From: Dermabacteraceae bacterium TAE3-ERU27
GTDB lineage: Bacteria > Actinomycetota > Actinomycetes > Actinomycetales > Dermabacteraceae
NCBI GenBank assembly: GCA_019218415.1
Contig: JAHUUL010000005.1
Span: 37,209 to 101,208, forward strand
DNA: 64,000 nucleotides
Direction of reading: 5' to 3'
This document shows, one piece after another, positions 1 through 8,700 of the stretch. The position numbers and the translations under genes were made by a program. How positions within the stretch are numbered: position 1 is the first letter of the stretch; every line of letters begins with the position of its first letter. A model generated the notes under the pieces. It did no database searches. It was not told where the DNA came from and saw nothing but the letters and a program-made list of their open reading frames with translations.

Positions 1-798
1 AACGTGGGCGCGGTGCCGTCGGTTGCGAACGGCAACGCACATTCGCATTCGATCGGCCTGGGGCAGATGAACCTGCACGGCTACCTGGCCTCGCAGCGAA
101 TTTTCTACGGCAGCGAGGAGGCCATCGACTTCACGAACATGTACTTCTACGCCGTCACCTACCACGCGATTCGGGCCTCTAACCTGATCGCGCGCGAGCG
201 CGGCGAAAAGTTTGCCGATTTCGCAAACTCTGCTTACGCGGACGGCAGCTACTTCGATAAGTACACGGGCAAGGAGTGGGCACCCGCTACCGAGCGGGCA
301 CGGGAGCTGTTCGCCAACGCGGGAATAGAGCTGCCGACCCGGTCCGACTGGGAACAGCTGCGCGCCAACGTAATGGAGCACGGCATGTATAACGCCTACC
401 TGCAGGCGGTACCGCCCACCGGTTCGATCTCTTACATCAACAACTCGACCGCTTCGATCCACCCGATCGCGGCGAAGATCGAGATTCGTAAAGAGGGCAA
501 GCTGGGCCGCGTTTACTATCCCGCCCCGCACATGGACAACTCCAACCTGGAATACTTCCAGGACTCTTACGAGATCGGCTACGAGAAGATCATCGACACC
601 TACGCGGCCGCTACCCAGCACGTGGACCAGGGGTTGTCCTTGACGCTGTTCTTCCGCGATACGGCGACTACGCGCGACATCAACAAGGCGCAGATCTACG
701 CCTGGCGAAAGGGCATCAAGACCCTGTACTACATCCGCCTGCGTCAGCTGGCACTCACCGGCACCGAGGTAGAGAACTGCGTTTCCTGCGAACTGTAA
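1..798 (+). CDS. nrdE: Ribonucleoside-diphosphate reductase alpha subunit, class Ib/Ie type (C-terminal part)
   Basis: Reduces ribonucleoside diphosphates to deoxyribonucleotides in the cytoplasm, with the NrdF radical subunit encoded next. The gene enters from the left edge, so only the last ~265 residues are seen. Visible family signs are PTGSIS near residue 140 of the fragment, the paired radical-transfer tyrosines in TLYYIRLRQ close to the end, and a C-terminal CVSCEL tail whose two cysteines accept electrons from a NrdH-type redoxin. The N-terminal nucleotide and effector sites lie outside the window, as would nrdH and nrdI if the usual order holds. It is followed after 92 bases by nrdF, with a strong hairpin in between. 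Confidence 0.95.
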   Translation, partial: NVGAVPSVANGNAHSHSIGLGQMNLHGYLASQRIFYGSEEAIDFTNMYFYAVTYHAIRASNLIARERGEKFADFANSAYADGSYFDKYTGKEWAPATERARELFANAGIELPTRSDWEQLRANVMEHGMYNAYLQAVPPTGSISYINNSTASIHPIAAKIEIRKEGKLGRVYYPAPHMDNSNLEYFQDSYEIGYEKIIDTYAAATQHVDQGLSLTLFFRDTATTRDINKAQIYAWRKGIKTLYYIRLRQLALTGTEVENCVSCEL

Positions 799-803
799 CC
801 GGT

Positions 804-1913
<1,110 letters not shown>

Positions 1914-1949
1914 CCAGGCCAAGGCTTCCAGCCCGCCGCAAAGAATAGG

Positions 1950-1997
1950 AAAAGCGCCCCGCACCCGGACATAGCGTCACGGGGGCGGGGCGCTTTT
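1950..1997. terminator. Terminator after nrdF, probably bidirectional
   Basis: Perfect 13-bp stem, 1950-1962 (AAAAGCGCCCCGC) with 1985-1997 (GCGGGGCGCTTTT), flanked by A-run and T-run. It lies between convergent nrdF and the SLH-CAP gene and can serve both strands. Confidence 0.9.
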
Positions 1998-2009
1998 AAT
2001 CGTGATTAG

Positions 2010-3059
2010 TTAGCGGCAGGTCGCAAAATTTTGGGTGCCGTAATACTGGACGTAGCCGGGGTAGCCACGCGACGGCTCGCTGGCCGCTCCGAAACCCATG
2101 TGGGTGAATTCCGGGGTGAGGATGTTGGCTCGGTGCCCCGGCGAATTCATCCACTGCGTAACCATGTTGCGCGCAATCGTTTCCGCGCTAGTGCCAGGCC
2201 TTTCGTAGCGATAGAGCACGTTTTCGGCGGCCGCGCGCCAGCCGCCGGGAATCTGGCGCGAATAGGCCGGGTTGTGGGAGAGGTTCCCCTCCCCCGGCTG
2301 CGCCAATAGTTGGCGCGACCACGCCTGCGCCACCGCGTCTATCTTGGCGTGCGGCTTGAGCGGCTTCAGTCTATGCTTTGCCCGGTGCCTGTTTACCTCG
2401 CGCAACACTAGGGCCGAGAGGGTCGGTTTTTCGGCGGGGCGACTATTGAAGTAACGGTAAAAGAGCGCCGCGGTAGCTTCACGACTGATAGGACGCTTTG
2501 GACGGAACGTGCCGTCGGGCCAACCTCGCATGATGCCGTTGGCTTTCGCCCAGGAGATAGCGGGGGCGAACGGGTGGTTTATGGGCACATCCTTGAACGG
2601 AGCCTGCGGATTAACCCGCACCTCTCCGGCCACTCGGTGAAGAACCACCACAGCCGCTTCGCGGGTGATGTTTTCCCTCGGCCTAAAGGTGCCATCGGGC
2701 CAGCCTCGGAAGATACGCCGCTGCGCGGCCCAGCTGATCTCCCGGTAGAACGGATGATTCGGCTTTACATCCCGGAACGGGGAGCGTGCGGGAGGCCGAT
2801 AACCGCGAACCTCTTGCGCCCGGTAAAGGAAAGCGCAGAAGGCTTCGCGCGTAACGTTATCTCTGGGGCGGAAGGTGCCGTCCGGCCATCCCTTAGTAAT
2901 TCCGCGCGAACGCAGCCATTCGATCTCTCTGCGGAACTGGTGACTTGCGGGCACGTCCCGAAACACTGGGCCAGCTGCCGCCGAGACCGGCACAACAGCC
3001 GCTCCAACCAGGCCTAAAGCCCCTGTAAGCAGGGTACGGCGAGAGAAGTCTGTGCGCAT
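2010..3059 (-). CDS. Exported SLH-domain protein with C-terminal CAP domain
   Basis: Predicted cell-surface protein of 349 residues. The start is the ATG at 3059 because a GGAAGGA Shine-Dalgarno lies just before it; an earlier in-frame ATG at 3077 lacks one. Residues 1-30 form a Tat-type signal (FSRRTLLTG, then a hydrophobic stretch and AAAG). Three S-layer homology repeats follow at about 33-82, 94-144 and 154-204, each with GWPDGTFRP and a TRE/SRE motif. A CAP (SCP/PR-1) domain occupies about 213-346, with H262, E279 and H309 in the expected LSHNP, AAENV and MNSPGHRAN motifs. SLH repeats usually bind pyruvylated wall polysaccharide; the role of bacterial CAP domains is poorly known. Encoded alone, convergent with nrdF. 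Confidence 0.88.
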   Translation of the reverse strand: MRTDFSRRTLLTGALGLVGAAVVPVSAAAGPVFRDVPASHQFRREIEWLRSRGITKGWPDGTFRPRDNVTREAFCAFLYRAQEVRGYRPPARSPFRDVKPNHPFYREISWAAQRRIFRGWPDGTFRPRENITREAAVVVLHRVAGEVRVNPQAPFKDVPINHPFAPAISWAKANGIMRGWPDGTFRPKRPISREATAALFYRYFNSRPAEKPTLSALVLREVNRHRAKHRLKPLKPHAKIDAVAQAWSRQLLAQPGEGNLSHNPAYSRQIPGGWRAAAENVLYRYERPGTSAETIARNMVTQWMNSPGHRANILTPEFTHMGFGAASEPSRGYPGYVQYYGTQNFATCR

Positions 3060-3570
3060 GTTCGTCCTTCCGTGCAACCAAATATTTGCAGCAAACCGTA
3101 GCGGCTTTTCCTGGCATTACCTGGAAAGCATCTACAAAGATCCTGGTGACGCGCTACACACAATATTCAACAAAGAACGTAGCTTTACCTATTTTTTGCA
3201 ATTCACGGGCAGGCGCCCCCTCCTCCGTCAAATGTGAACGCAGACATTTTTCGTGAACGAATACATTTGCACAAGGGTGGCAAATAAATGCAATTTACCG
3301 AATGTTAAACGGGGTTTTTCGGCGACCCGGTTCACCTCAATGGTAAAGCGCAGGCATCCCAAAGATTTTCTTAGCGCCAAATAGGGAGACTTCGGCTAAA
3401 CAACCCCCTGGCACATTTAGCACCCCGCGCCTATATTTGACATCTCGAACTTTCGAGGCTCTAGCAATACATAATTTCCACTTATACACAGTGGTCGTTC
3501 ACATGCACCACCCGCTATCCCGGCGCTATTACCCCGGGGTAGACAAAAAGTTTTCGGAAAGGAAACATCG
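3060..3570. other. Long A/T-richer intergenic region between divergent exported-protein genes
   Basis: About 510 bases with no credible ORF, visibly richer in A/T than the flanking genes. It must hold the promoters of the SLH-CAP gene (minus) and the Tat-exported protein (plus). A TTGACA hexamer lies at 3437-3442, but no convincing -10 box sits 16-18 bases after it. The 12-bp palindrome TACCCCGGGGTA lies at 3530-3541 shortly before the Shine-Dalgarno (GGAAAGGAAA) of the plus-strand gene. Confidence 0.6.
3530..3541. promoter_or_regulatory. Palindrome upstream of the Tat-exported protein gene, possible operator
   Basis: TACCCCGGGGTA is a perfect 12-bp palindrome 29 bases before the start codon at 3571. 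It could be a regulator site or an RNA hairpin in the 5' leader. Only the symmetry is observed. Confidence 0.3.
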
Positions 3571-4269
3571 ATGACTAACGAGGGCGGCTTAACCGCGAAA
3601 AACACCCCCATTACTCGCCGCGCTATCGCACGCGGCGCGCTCTGGGCGACTCCGGCCATGGTGGTTTCGTCGGCCGCCCCCGCTTTCGCGGACTCTACCT
3701 GCGTTATCCAGAACGCAAAACCCGTTCCCAGCAACAGCACCCGTCAGATTACTTTTAACGGCAGTGACGGCATCACCGTTACCGGCCGTGTGGTCGGCGG
3801 AAATTCCCAAATTTCCAACAACAACCTCTGGGTATTGGATAGCGGAGAGGTTGTTTTGGAGCAGGATGCCGCACAAGGGGAATACCAGGAAGTTCTTTTC
3901 GAGTTTTCTAAGCCGGTTTACAACCTGCAGTTCGTTATCAGCGATATCGATAACGACTGGCAGCAGCGAGGCGGATACACCGACGCCATCTCGGTAAGCG
4001 GAGACGTCGTTGCGGCCCCCGTCGCCTCCGGCTACCTCCGCACCAGCGGTAACCGCATCAGTGCGCCTCTCGCGCGCTACGACTGGGACTCCCAGGGCGT
4101 TCTCCCCAAGGATCCCAAGGGGCAGGTGCGTATCAGTAACCGCCCCGGTAGCCCCGTAAAAAGCTTTACCGTGCGCTACGAAAACCTAAGCCCGAGCTAC
4201 CAGCGCCGCAACCAGGTGGTGCTAATCGCGTTCATCAATTACACCAGCACCGATTGCACCCCTAGCTAG
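3571..4269 (+). CDS. Tat-exported protein of unknown function, paralogue A
   Basis: A 232-residue exported protein I do not recognise by name. Residues 1-40 form a Tat signal: ITRRAIARG, a hydrophobic core, then AAPAFA, with cleavage predicted before DSTC. The mature ~190 residues look beta-rich, with a motif FSKPVYNLQFVISDIDND typical in style of extracellular beta-sandwich domains. Only two mature cysteines are present, C44 near the start and C229 near the end, so a disulfide joining the termini is plausible. It is a paralogue of the convergent gene at 4425-5153, sharing FNG-DG-VTG, YQEV-F-FSKPVYNL and the NYTS/EYTS-C-TP ending. Shine-Dalgarno GGAAAGGAAA. No enzymatic motif is seen; a surface or adhesion role is a guess. 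Confidence 0.85.
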   Translation: MTNEGGLTAKNTPITRRAIARGALWATPAMVVSSAAPAFADSTCVIQNAKPVPSNSTRQITFNGSDGITVTGRVVGGNSQISNNNLWVLDSGEVVLEQDAAQGEYQEVLFEFSKPVYNLQFVISDIDNDWQQRGGYTDAISVSGDVVAAPVASGYLRTSGNRISAPLARYDWDSQGVLPKDPKGQVRISNRPGSPVKSFTVRYENLSPSYQRRNQVVLIAFINYTSTDCTPS

Positions 4270-4361
4270 ACCCGTTTACGTGTAGCACGCACCGTTCCCT
4301 TCGTTCGCACCGCCAAAGTACGGCACCGGCGGTTGCGAAGGCGTGCACGCGTAGACGAAAA

Positions 4362-4398
4362 GTCAGGGCCGCGAGGAGAATATCCTCGCGGCCCTGAC
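4362..4398. terminator. Bidirectional terminator between the paralogous Tat proteins
   Basis: Perfect 16-bp stem (4362-4377 with 4383-4398) and a 5-base loop, preceded by AAAA on the left. It sits between two convergent genes. A weaker bulged hairpin lies just before it around 4303-4340. Confidence 0.85.
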
Positions 4399-4424
4399 GC
4401 CTTTACTCCGATGTATTTACGGGC

Positions 4425-5153
4425 TTACTTCGGGGTGCAGTTACTGCTGGTGTATTCGATGGGGGCGATGAACACGAATTGGGCGTACGGTTTCGTAGTC
4501 TCGCTCGACGTATTTTCGTAGCGCAGAGTAAACCCGGTGACCGGGGCATCACCTCTGTTAGTAACAAGTACCTGCCCTAACGGATCACGGGGACTAACAC
4601 CACGCACATCCCGCGGACTGTAAGGCTGCGGAGCGCTCACCCTGGTACCGCCGGTCGATTCCTGCGTAACCTCAAGCATGCCGGGGCGGACCGGTTCAAC
4701 CCGCACATCCCCCTCAATCACTATGGAATCAACGTAACCGTCGCCGCCGTTTTCCCACTGGTTATCGACGTCACGGATCACGAAACGGAGGTTATATACC
4801 GGCTTCGAGAAGTCGAAGCGTACCTCCTGGTACTGGCCGTAGTCCGCACGCTGGCCGAGGGCGACACCGCCACCACTGGTAACCGACATATTAGGACTGC
4901 CGATTGGACGCACGCTAAGTTCAGAGTCGTATGAAACGACGGTGCCGGTTACCTTGAGCCCATCCGGACCGTTGAAGGTGACGTTGCGCAGATCTCCCGC
5001 ACTAACGGGGCGCGCCACCTGCACATCACATTCCTGGGAGGAAGCAAGCGCCGGCGCGGCAGAAGCCATGACCAGAGCCGGGGCTGCCCACACGGCGCCT
5101 TTGGCTACGGCGCGACGTGAAGGCGTAACCTGCGATTCGGTCCTATCGTTCAT
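4425..5153 (-). CDS. Tat-exported protein of unknown function, paralogue B
   Basis: 242 residues with a Tat signal at 1-38 (PSRRAVAKG, hydrophobic core, AAPALA, cleavage near SSQEC). Clear paralogue of the gene at 3571-4269, lying tail to tail with it: both have the FSKPVYNL motif followed by a D-(I/V)-DN segment, and one cysteine at each end of the mature domain (C42, C239). Such terminal cysteines suggest a disulfide that closes a compact beta domain. The D-rich segment (RFVIRDVDNQWENGGDG) might bind calcium, but this is inference. Start chosen at the only ATG preceding the twin arginines, with AAGGAAC upstream. Function unknown; both copies keep the signal and the cysteines, so neither looks decayed. 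Confidence 0.85.
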   Translation of the reverse strand: MNDRTESQVTPSRRAVAKGAVWAAPALVMASAAPALASSQECDVQVARPVSAGDLRNVTFNGPDGLKVTGTVVSYDSELSVRPIGSPNMSVTSGGGVALGQRADYGQYQEVRFDFSKPVYNLRFVIRDVDNQWENGGDGYVDSIVIEGDVRVEPVRPGMLEVTQESTGGTRVSAPQPYSPRDVRGVSPRDPLGQVLVTNRGDAPVTGFTLRYENTSSETTKPYAQFVFIAPIEYTSSNCTPK

Positions 5154-5395
5154 GTTTCTAAAGTTCCTTCTATCTCGAATATGGGAGCAAATACCCCGTT
5201 ATAAGGTGGATCAGTCACCGTCCAAACTGGGAGTTACCCGCAAGTAAATTGTACTTGATTAAGTAAGGGCAAACGCCGCACACCCCTTCTCCGACGTGAT
5301 CCGGATGCGTGAGTCGCAAACTCTGATTGCTAACGCGAAGCTAAGCGCTATGCGACACCTCAGAAATCGCTTTAGAAGGGACACTATTTAGCCGT

Positions 5396-5968
5396 TTAGA
5401 GGCCACTCCCTGCCCGAAGATTGCCTATTACGGTTCGGCTCGCTTCGCTGCGCAGAGCCGCGAGCGTTCCGTCGGATATTTCTCGATGGCTAAGCCACCG
5501 GTTACCACCGCATCCGTCCGAGAGGGAGCCTAGGAACACTTCGCCCACTTTCCTCCCCGGAAGCGGGGCGGCGGTAACTGCCGCCCGGTGAGGATCGCCG
5601 CCTCCGCTTCCCCAGAGGCGCACGAACCGCACGTTTTGGGGCAGTGCGGAATGCAGGGCGGTAGATACGCTATCTCGATACGCGCTGTGCACCCACAGGA
5701 TGACCACTCGCAGGGCATCGGGGTCTATCGCAGCCATCGCCTTCGCCGCGAAACCGGGATCCGCCCAATCCGCATCGACCGCTACAAGCAGCGGGTGCTG
5801 CGCCGCAGCGAAACCGCTCGCCCGGCGGCTAACCAGCACGACCCGCAGACCCGCGGCGAGCAAATCGCCAACCGCGGGGGCGAGCATTCCGGTACCGCCG
5901 ATAACGAGGACGCTGTCCCCGCCGCGCAGGTTGGGGAACGGGGCATCCGCGCCGACGGCATCCATCAT
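5396..5968 (-). CDS. NAD(P)-binding Rossmann-fold protein (SDR-like)
   Basis: About 190 residues. The N-terminal dinucleotide motif VLVIGGTGMLAPAV is followed by a beta strand ending VSRR, as in NAD(P)H-binding short-chain dehydrogenase-like proteins. No YxxxK catalytic pair is evident, so it may be a non-classical SDR or sugar/nucleotide-binding protein. The reading frame stays open to 6097, but that would overlap trhO by 91 bases. The ATG at 5968 (or its neighbour at 5965) removes the overlap and has a G-rich Shine-Dalgarno-like stretch upstream (GGGGGAGG, rather far at 12 bases). It lies immediately downstream of trhO on the same strand. Substrate unknown. Confidence 0.6.
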   Translation of the reverse strand: MMDAVGADAPFPNLRGGDSVLVIGGTGMLAPAVGDLLAAGLRVVLVSRRASGFAAAQHPLLVAVDADWADPGFAAKAMAAIDPDALRVVILWVHSAYRDSVSTALHSALPQNVRFVRLWGSGGGDPHRAAVTAAPLPGRKVGEVFLGSLSDGCGGNRWLSHREISDGTLAALRSEASRTVIGNLRAGSGL

Positions 5969-6006
5969 TACGCTTGCCGCCCTCCCCCAACGCCAGGCTG
6001 CGCTGA

Positions 6007-6900
6007 CTAGCTGTTTACCAGGTGCGTATCCGCGCCGCAGGTGCTGCCGGTTTCGCTTTCCGCGCAGTCGGCACACAGCAGGATCATCTTGCGGCAATCA
6101 TCATCGGCACAGTTATAGAACTTACACGTGGGCGCGGCGCAGGTGACGCAGCGTCCCAGTTCGGCCGCGTCCTCCCCGAACTCCATATGCATGCGCCGAT
6201 CGAACACGTAGAGCGAGCCTTCCCAGAGGCCCTTGTTGCCGTATTTTTCGCCGTAGCGCACAATGCCGCCGTCTAGCTGGTAGACCTCTTTGAAGCCGCG
6301 GTCCTTCATCAGCACGCTAAGCACCTCACACCTGATGCCGCCCGTGCAGTAGGTGACCACCGGCTTGTCTTTCAGTTCGTCGTAGGCGCCGGATTCGAGT
6401 TCGGAAATGAAGTCCCTGGTGGTCTCCACGTTAGGCACGACGGCGTTCTTGAAACGACCGATCTCGGCTTCCATCGCGTTGCGGCCGTCGAAGAAAACGA
6501 CCTCTTCCCCGCGTTCCGCCATCAGTTCGTGTAGCTGTTCCGGCTTGAGGTGCTTGCCGCCGCCGACCACGCCGTTCTCGTCCACCTTGATCTCGTCGGG
6601 AGCACCGAAAGTGACGATCTCGGGGCGCACCTTCACACTCAGCCGGGGGAAGTCGTCGGCCCCGCCCTCGGAGATCTTGAACTCCATGTCCTTAAAGGGG
6701 GCGTAGGCTCGGGTCTCGCGCATGTACCGCTTGCAGGCGGCGAGGTCACCGCCGACGGTGCCGTTAATGCCGTGCTCGGAGATAATGATGCGCCCGCGCA
6801 GCCCCAGCTTTTCGCAGAGGGTGCGCTGCCACATCATCACGGCCTGCGGGTCGGCGAGAGGAGCGAAACGGTAGTAGAGGAGGATGCGGCTTTCATTCAC
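6007..6900 (-). CDS. trhO: tRNA uridine(34) hydroxylase TrhO (rhodanese-like, YceA family)
   Basis: Oxygen-dependent hydroxylation of U34 in a set of tRNAs, an early step to 5-carboxymethoxy/methoxyuridine at the wobble position. The 297-residue protein has the family's N-terminal acylphosphatase-like part, a central rhodanese domain with the active-site loop YCTGGIRCE, and a cysteine-rich C-terminus ([19 protein letters not shown]) probably binding zinc. Length matches the family. ATG start at 6900, near A/T-rich DNA. It is followed by the Rossmann-fold gene on the same strand and faces away from the lipoprotein gene across about 230 bases. Confidence 0.92.
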   Translation of the reverse strand: MNESRILLYYRFAPLADPQAVMMWQRTLCEKLGLRGRIIISEHGINGTVGGDLAACKRYMRETRAYAPFKDMEFKISEGGADDFPRLSVKVRPEIVTFGAPDEIKVDENGVVGGGKHLKPEQLHELMAERGEEVVFFDGRNAMEAEIGRFKNAVVPNVETTRDFISELESGAYDELKDKPVVTYCTGGIRCEVLSVLMKDRGFKEVYQLDGGIVRYGEKYGNKGLWEGSLYVFDRRMHMEFGEDAAELGRCVTCAAPTCKFYNCADDDCRKMILLCADCAESETGSTCGADTHLVNS

Positions 6901-7097
6901 GGCTCAAATCTACCGCACCCTATCCCACGCAGAAGGTAGCAAATTCTGCGCTACCAAGCGGGTGATTTTACGACTACCCCCTATAACTTGCCCGCAAGGT
7001 AGGCGATGCGGCCTTGGCACCGTTGGGGTTGGGTTACAAAACTAGACCGCTCTGCCCGATGTACCGCAGAAGATAAGGAGCCCGCAAAAACTCGTTG

Positions 7098-7127
7098 TTG
7101 ACCACAGCTTTTCACCAATGATAAAAC
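7098..7127 (+). promoter_or_regulatory. Putative promoter of the lipoprotein gene, giving a near-leaderless mRNA
   Basis: TTGACC at 7098-7103 is followed after 17 bases by ATAAAA at 7121-7126. Transcription would then start near 7133, which is the ATG preferred for the lipoprotein. Inferred from box spacing only. Confidence 0.4.
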
Positions 7128-7132
7128 GAGGC

Positions 7133-7648
7133 ATGGATCACGTTAGAAAGATTGCCGTGGCAGCATTGCTGCTTGCCGCTTTGAGCGGTTGTTCCGCCCA
7201 GGGAGGCGTTGAGATGAAGGATTCGCCGTCGACGCCGGGGCCAACAACTGCCACCGAATCGAATACGCCTCCCACAAGTCTCGAGGATGAGATTCACACA
7301 AATCCGAGAGAAGGGGGCGTAAAGGAATACCTCCAGAATGAGGACGGGGGCAAGTACGCGAGCATTGATGCCGACTGGAAATCATTTATGTCTGCAAAAG
7401 GGCAGGTTTCCGTCAAATGGGGTGAAGTTCGCGAGGTAGTATTCATCCCCGTATGCGACACCAGCTCCGGAAAGTTCATCCTGTATAAAAACGGAAAGAA
7501 TATTGGCGACGGTCCATGCGGTCCGGGGCAGGTAATTTCTTTCTCCCCGCCGCGTCCAGAACCGGCGACGGATGAGAATTTTTCCTTTGAAGTCCAGGGA
7601 GCCAACAAATCTGAGGTGGCAGTTTTCCAGGAAAGAAAACCAAATTAA
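7133..7648 (+). CDS. Small predicted lipoprotein
   Basis: 171 residues from the ATG at 7133. The N-terminus (MDHVRKIAVAALLLAALSGC) is a classical lipoprotein signal with lipobox LSGC, so C20 would be lipidated and the protein held on the outer face of the membrane. An upstream in-frame ATG at 7118 would add five residues before the basic region and overlaps a likely -10 box. The mature part opens with a Ser/Thr/Pro-rich linker and has no domain I recognise; it contains two cysteines (in PVCDTS and GPCGPG) that could form a disulfide. The gene is clearly richer in A/T than its neighbours and ends next to a tRNA gene, which fits later acquisition. Function unknown. Confidence 0.75.
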   Translation: MDHVRKIAVAALLLAALSGCSAQGGVEMKDSPSTPGPTTATESNTPPTSLEDEIHTNPREGGVKEYLQNEDGGKYASIDADWKSFMSAKGQVSVKWGEVREVVFIPVCDTSSGKFILYKNGKNIGDGPCGPGQVISFSPPRPEPATDENFSFEVQGANKSEVAVFQERKPN

Positions 7649-7672
7649 TTTAGGCGTAACTACCGAAAACTG

Positions 7673-7745
7673 TGGAGCTAAGGGGAATCGAACCCCTGAC
7701 CTTTTCATTGCGAACGAAACGCTCTACCAACTGAGCTATAGCCCC
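7673..7745 (-). tRNA. tRNA-Ala (anticodon CGC)
   Basis: Read on the minus strand: 7-bp acceptor stem (GGGGCTA with TAGCTCC), D arm GCTC-AGTTGGTA-GAGC, anticodon loop TTCGCAA giving CGC, and a T arm AGGGG-TTCGATT-CCCCT. Length is 73 bases with discriminator A; CCA is not encoded. It decodes the Ala codon GCG. A short CGTTGC/GCAACG hairpin lies just upstream (7748-7763). Confidence 0.97.
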
Positions 7746-7826
7746 TCCGTTGCCGAAGCAACGCCTCTACTTTACCACCACCGGGGGCCGAGTCGAAACG
7801 GTTAGTGCCAGATCACACCGCATCTT

Positions 7827-8669
7827 TTATTGGCCGTCCTCGTAGCGGCGCCGATATGCCCCGGCCACGGTGTCGGCCACCAGCGGATATTCCTGGCTAC
7901 CGCTGTAGGACAGCAGGCAGGGGCCGCTCAGTAGGGCCGCTTCGCCCTCCCCCGTTACCTCGCGCCCACCCGGCCAGCTAATGCTGCGCCCGCCCGCCGC
8001 ACGCACGATGGCGATACCGGCGGCGATGTCCCACGGCTTGATCGCGGTGTGGAAGCAGGCGTCGGCCCATCCGGCGGCCACGTAGCAAAGCTGTAGCGCG
8101 GCGGGGCCGACCTCGGTCAGCAGGTGGGTGCCGGCCATCAGTTCCCGGTGGCGTTCGCGGGCAAAGTCTTCATCCGCTGCCAGATCGTTCAGGGTCGGGA
8201 AGCGCGAAAGCACCATCGCGTCGGCCTCGCGGCGCGGCTCGGGGGCGCGCAGGGGCCGACCGTTCAGGTAGGCCCGCTCTCCGTCGGCCGTAAACAGCCA
8301 GCCCAGGATGGGCGCGTTCACCACGCCCGCGACGATCCGGCCGCCCAGCACCACGCCGATGGAGACACAGAAATTGGGCATGCCCGACGCAAAGAAGCTG
8401 GTGCCGTCGATCGGATCGACGAAGAACGTGGGGGTATCGCCCTCCCCCAGCGAGTCGGCACCGTACTCCTCGCCGACGATCCGGCAGCCGGGGGCGAGCC
8501 GGGCCAGTTCCTCGCGGATCAGCTTCTCGCAGTGCTTATCGTGCACCGTCACGATGTTGTGACTGCTGGTTTTCGCCTCCCTACCCATGCTGGAACGGTC
8601 GATGCTGCGCAGGTAGCGCGCGGCGACCTCGGAAGCGGCAACGGCAACGGACAGCAGATCGTTAGACAC
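7827..8669 (-). CDS. Inositol monophosphatase family protein
   Basis: Mg-dependent phosphatase of the IMPase/FBPase/CysQ fold. The 280-residue protein has the metal-binding motifs IVGEEYG (around 64-70), VDPIDGTSFF (84-93) and, near the C-terminus, KPWDIAAG. Actinobacterial members hydrolyse myo-inositol-1-phosphate, histidinol phosphate or PAP; the exact substrate cannot be told from these motifs. It is the last gene on the minus strand behind modBC, with a 31-base gap, so it may be cotranscribed with the molybdate genes. If the substrate is a phosphoadenosine compound a link to sulfur/molybdate handling is possible, but that is speculation. Confidence 0.88.
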   Translation of the reverse strand: MSNDLLSVAVAASEVAARYLRSIDRSSMGREAKTSSHNIVTVHDKHCEKLIREELARLAPGCRIVGEEYGADSLGEGDTPTFFVDPIDGTSFFASGMPNFCVSIGVVLGGRIVAGVVNAPILGWLFTADGERAYLNGRPLRAPEPRREADAMVLSRFPTLNDLAADEDFARERHRELMAGTHLLTEVGPAALQLCYVAAGWADACFHTAIKPWDIAAGIAIVRAAGGRSISWPGGREVTGEGEAALLSGPCLLSYSGSQEYPLVADTVAGAYRRRYEDGQ

Positions 8670-8700
8670 GGCTCTATTCCTCGCGATAGTGAAAAACTGG

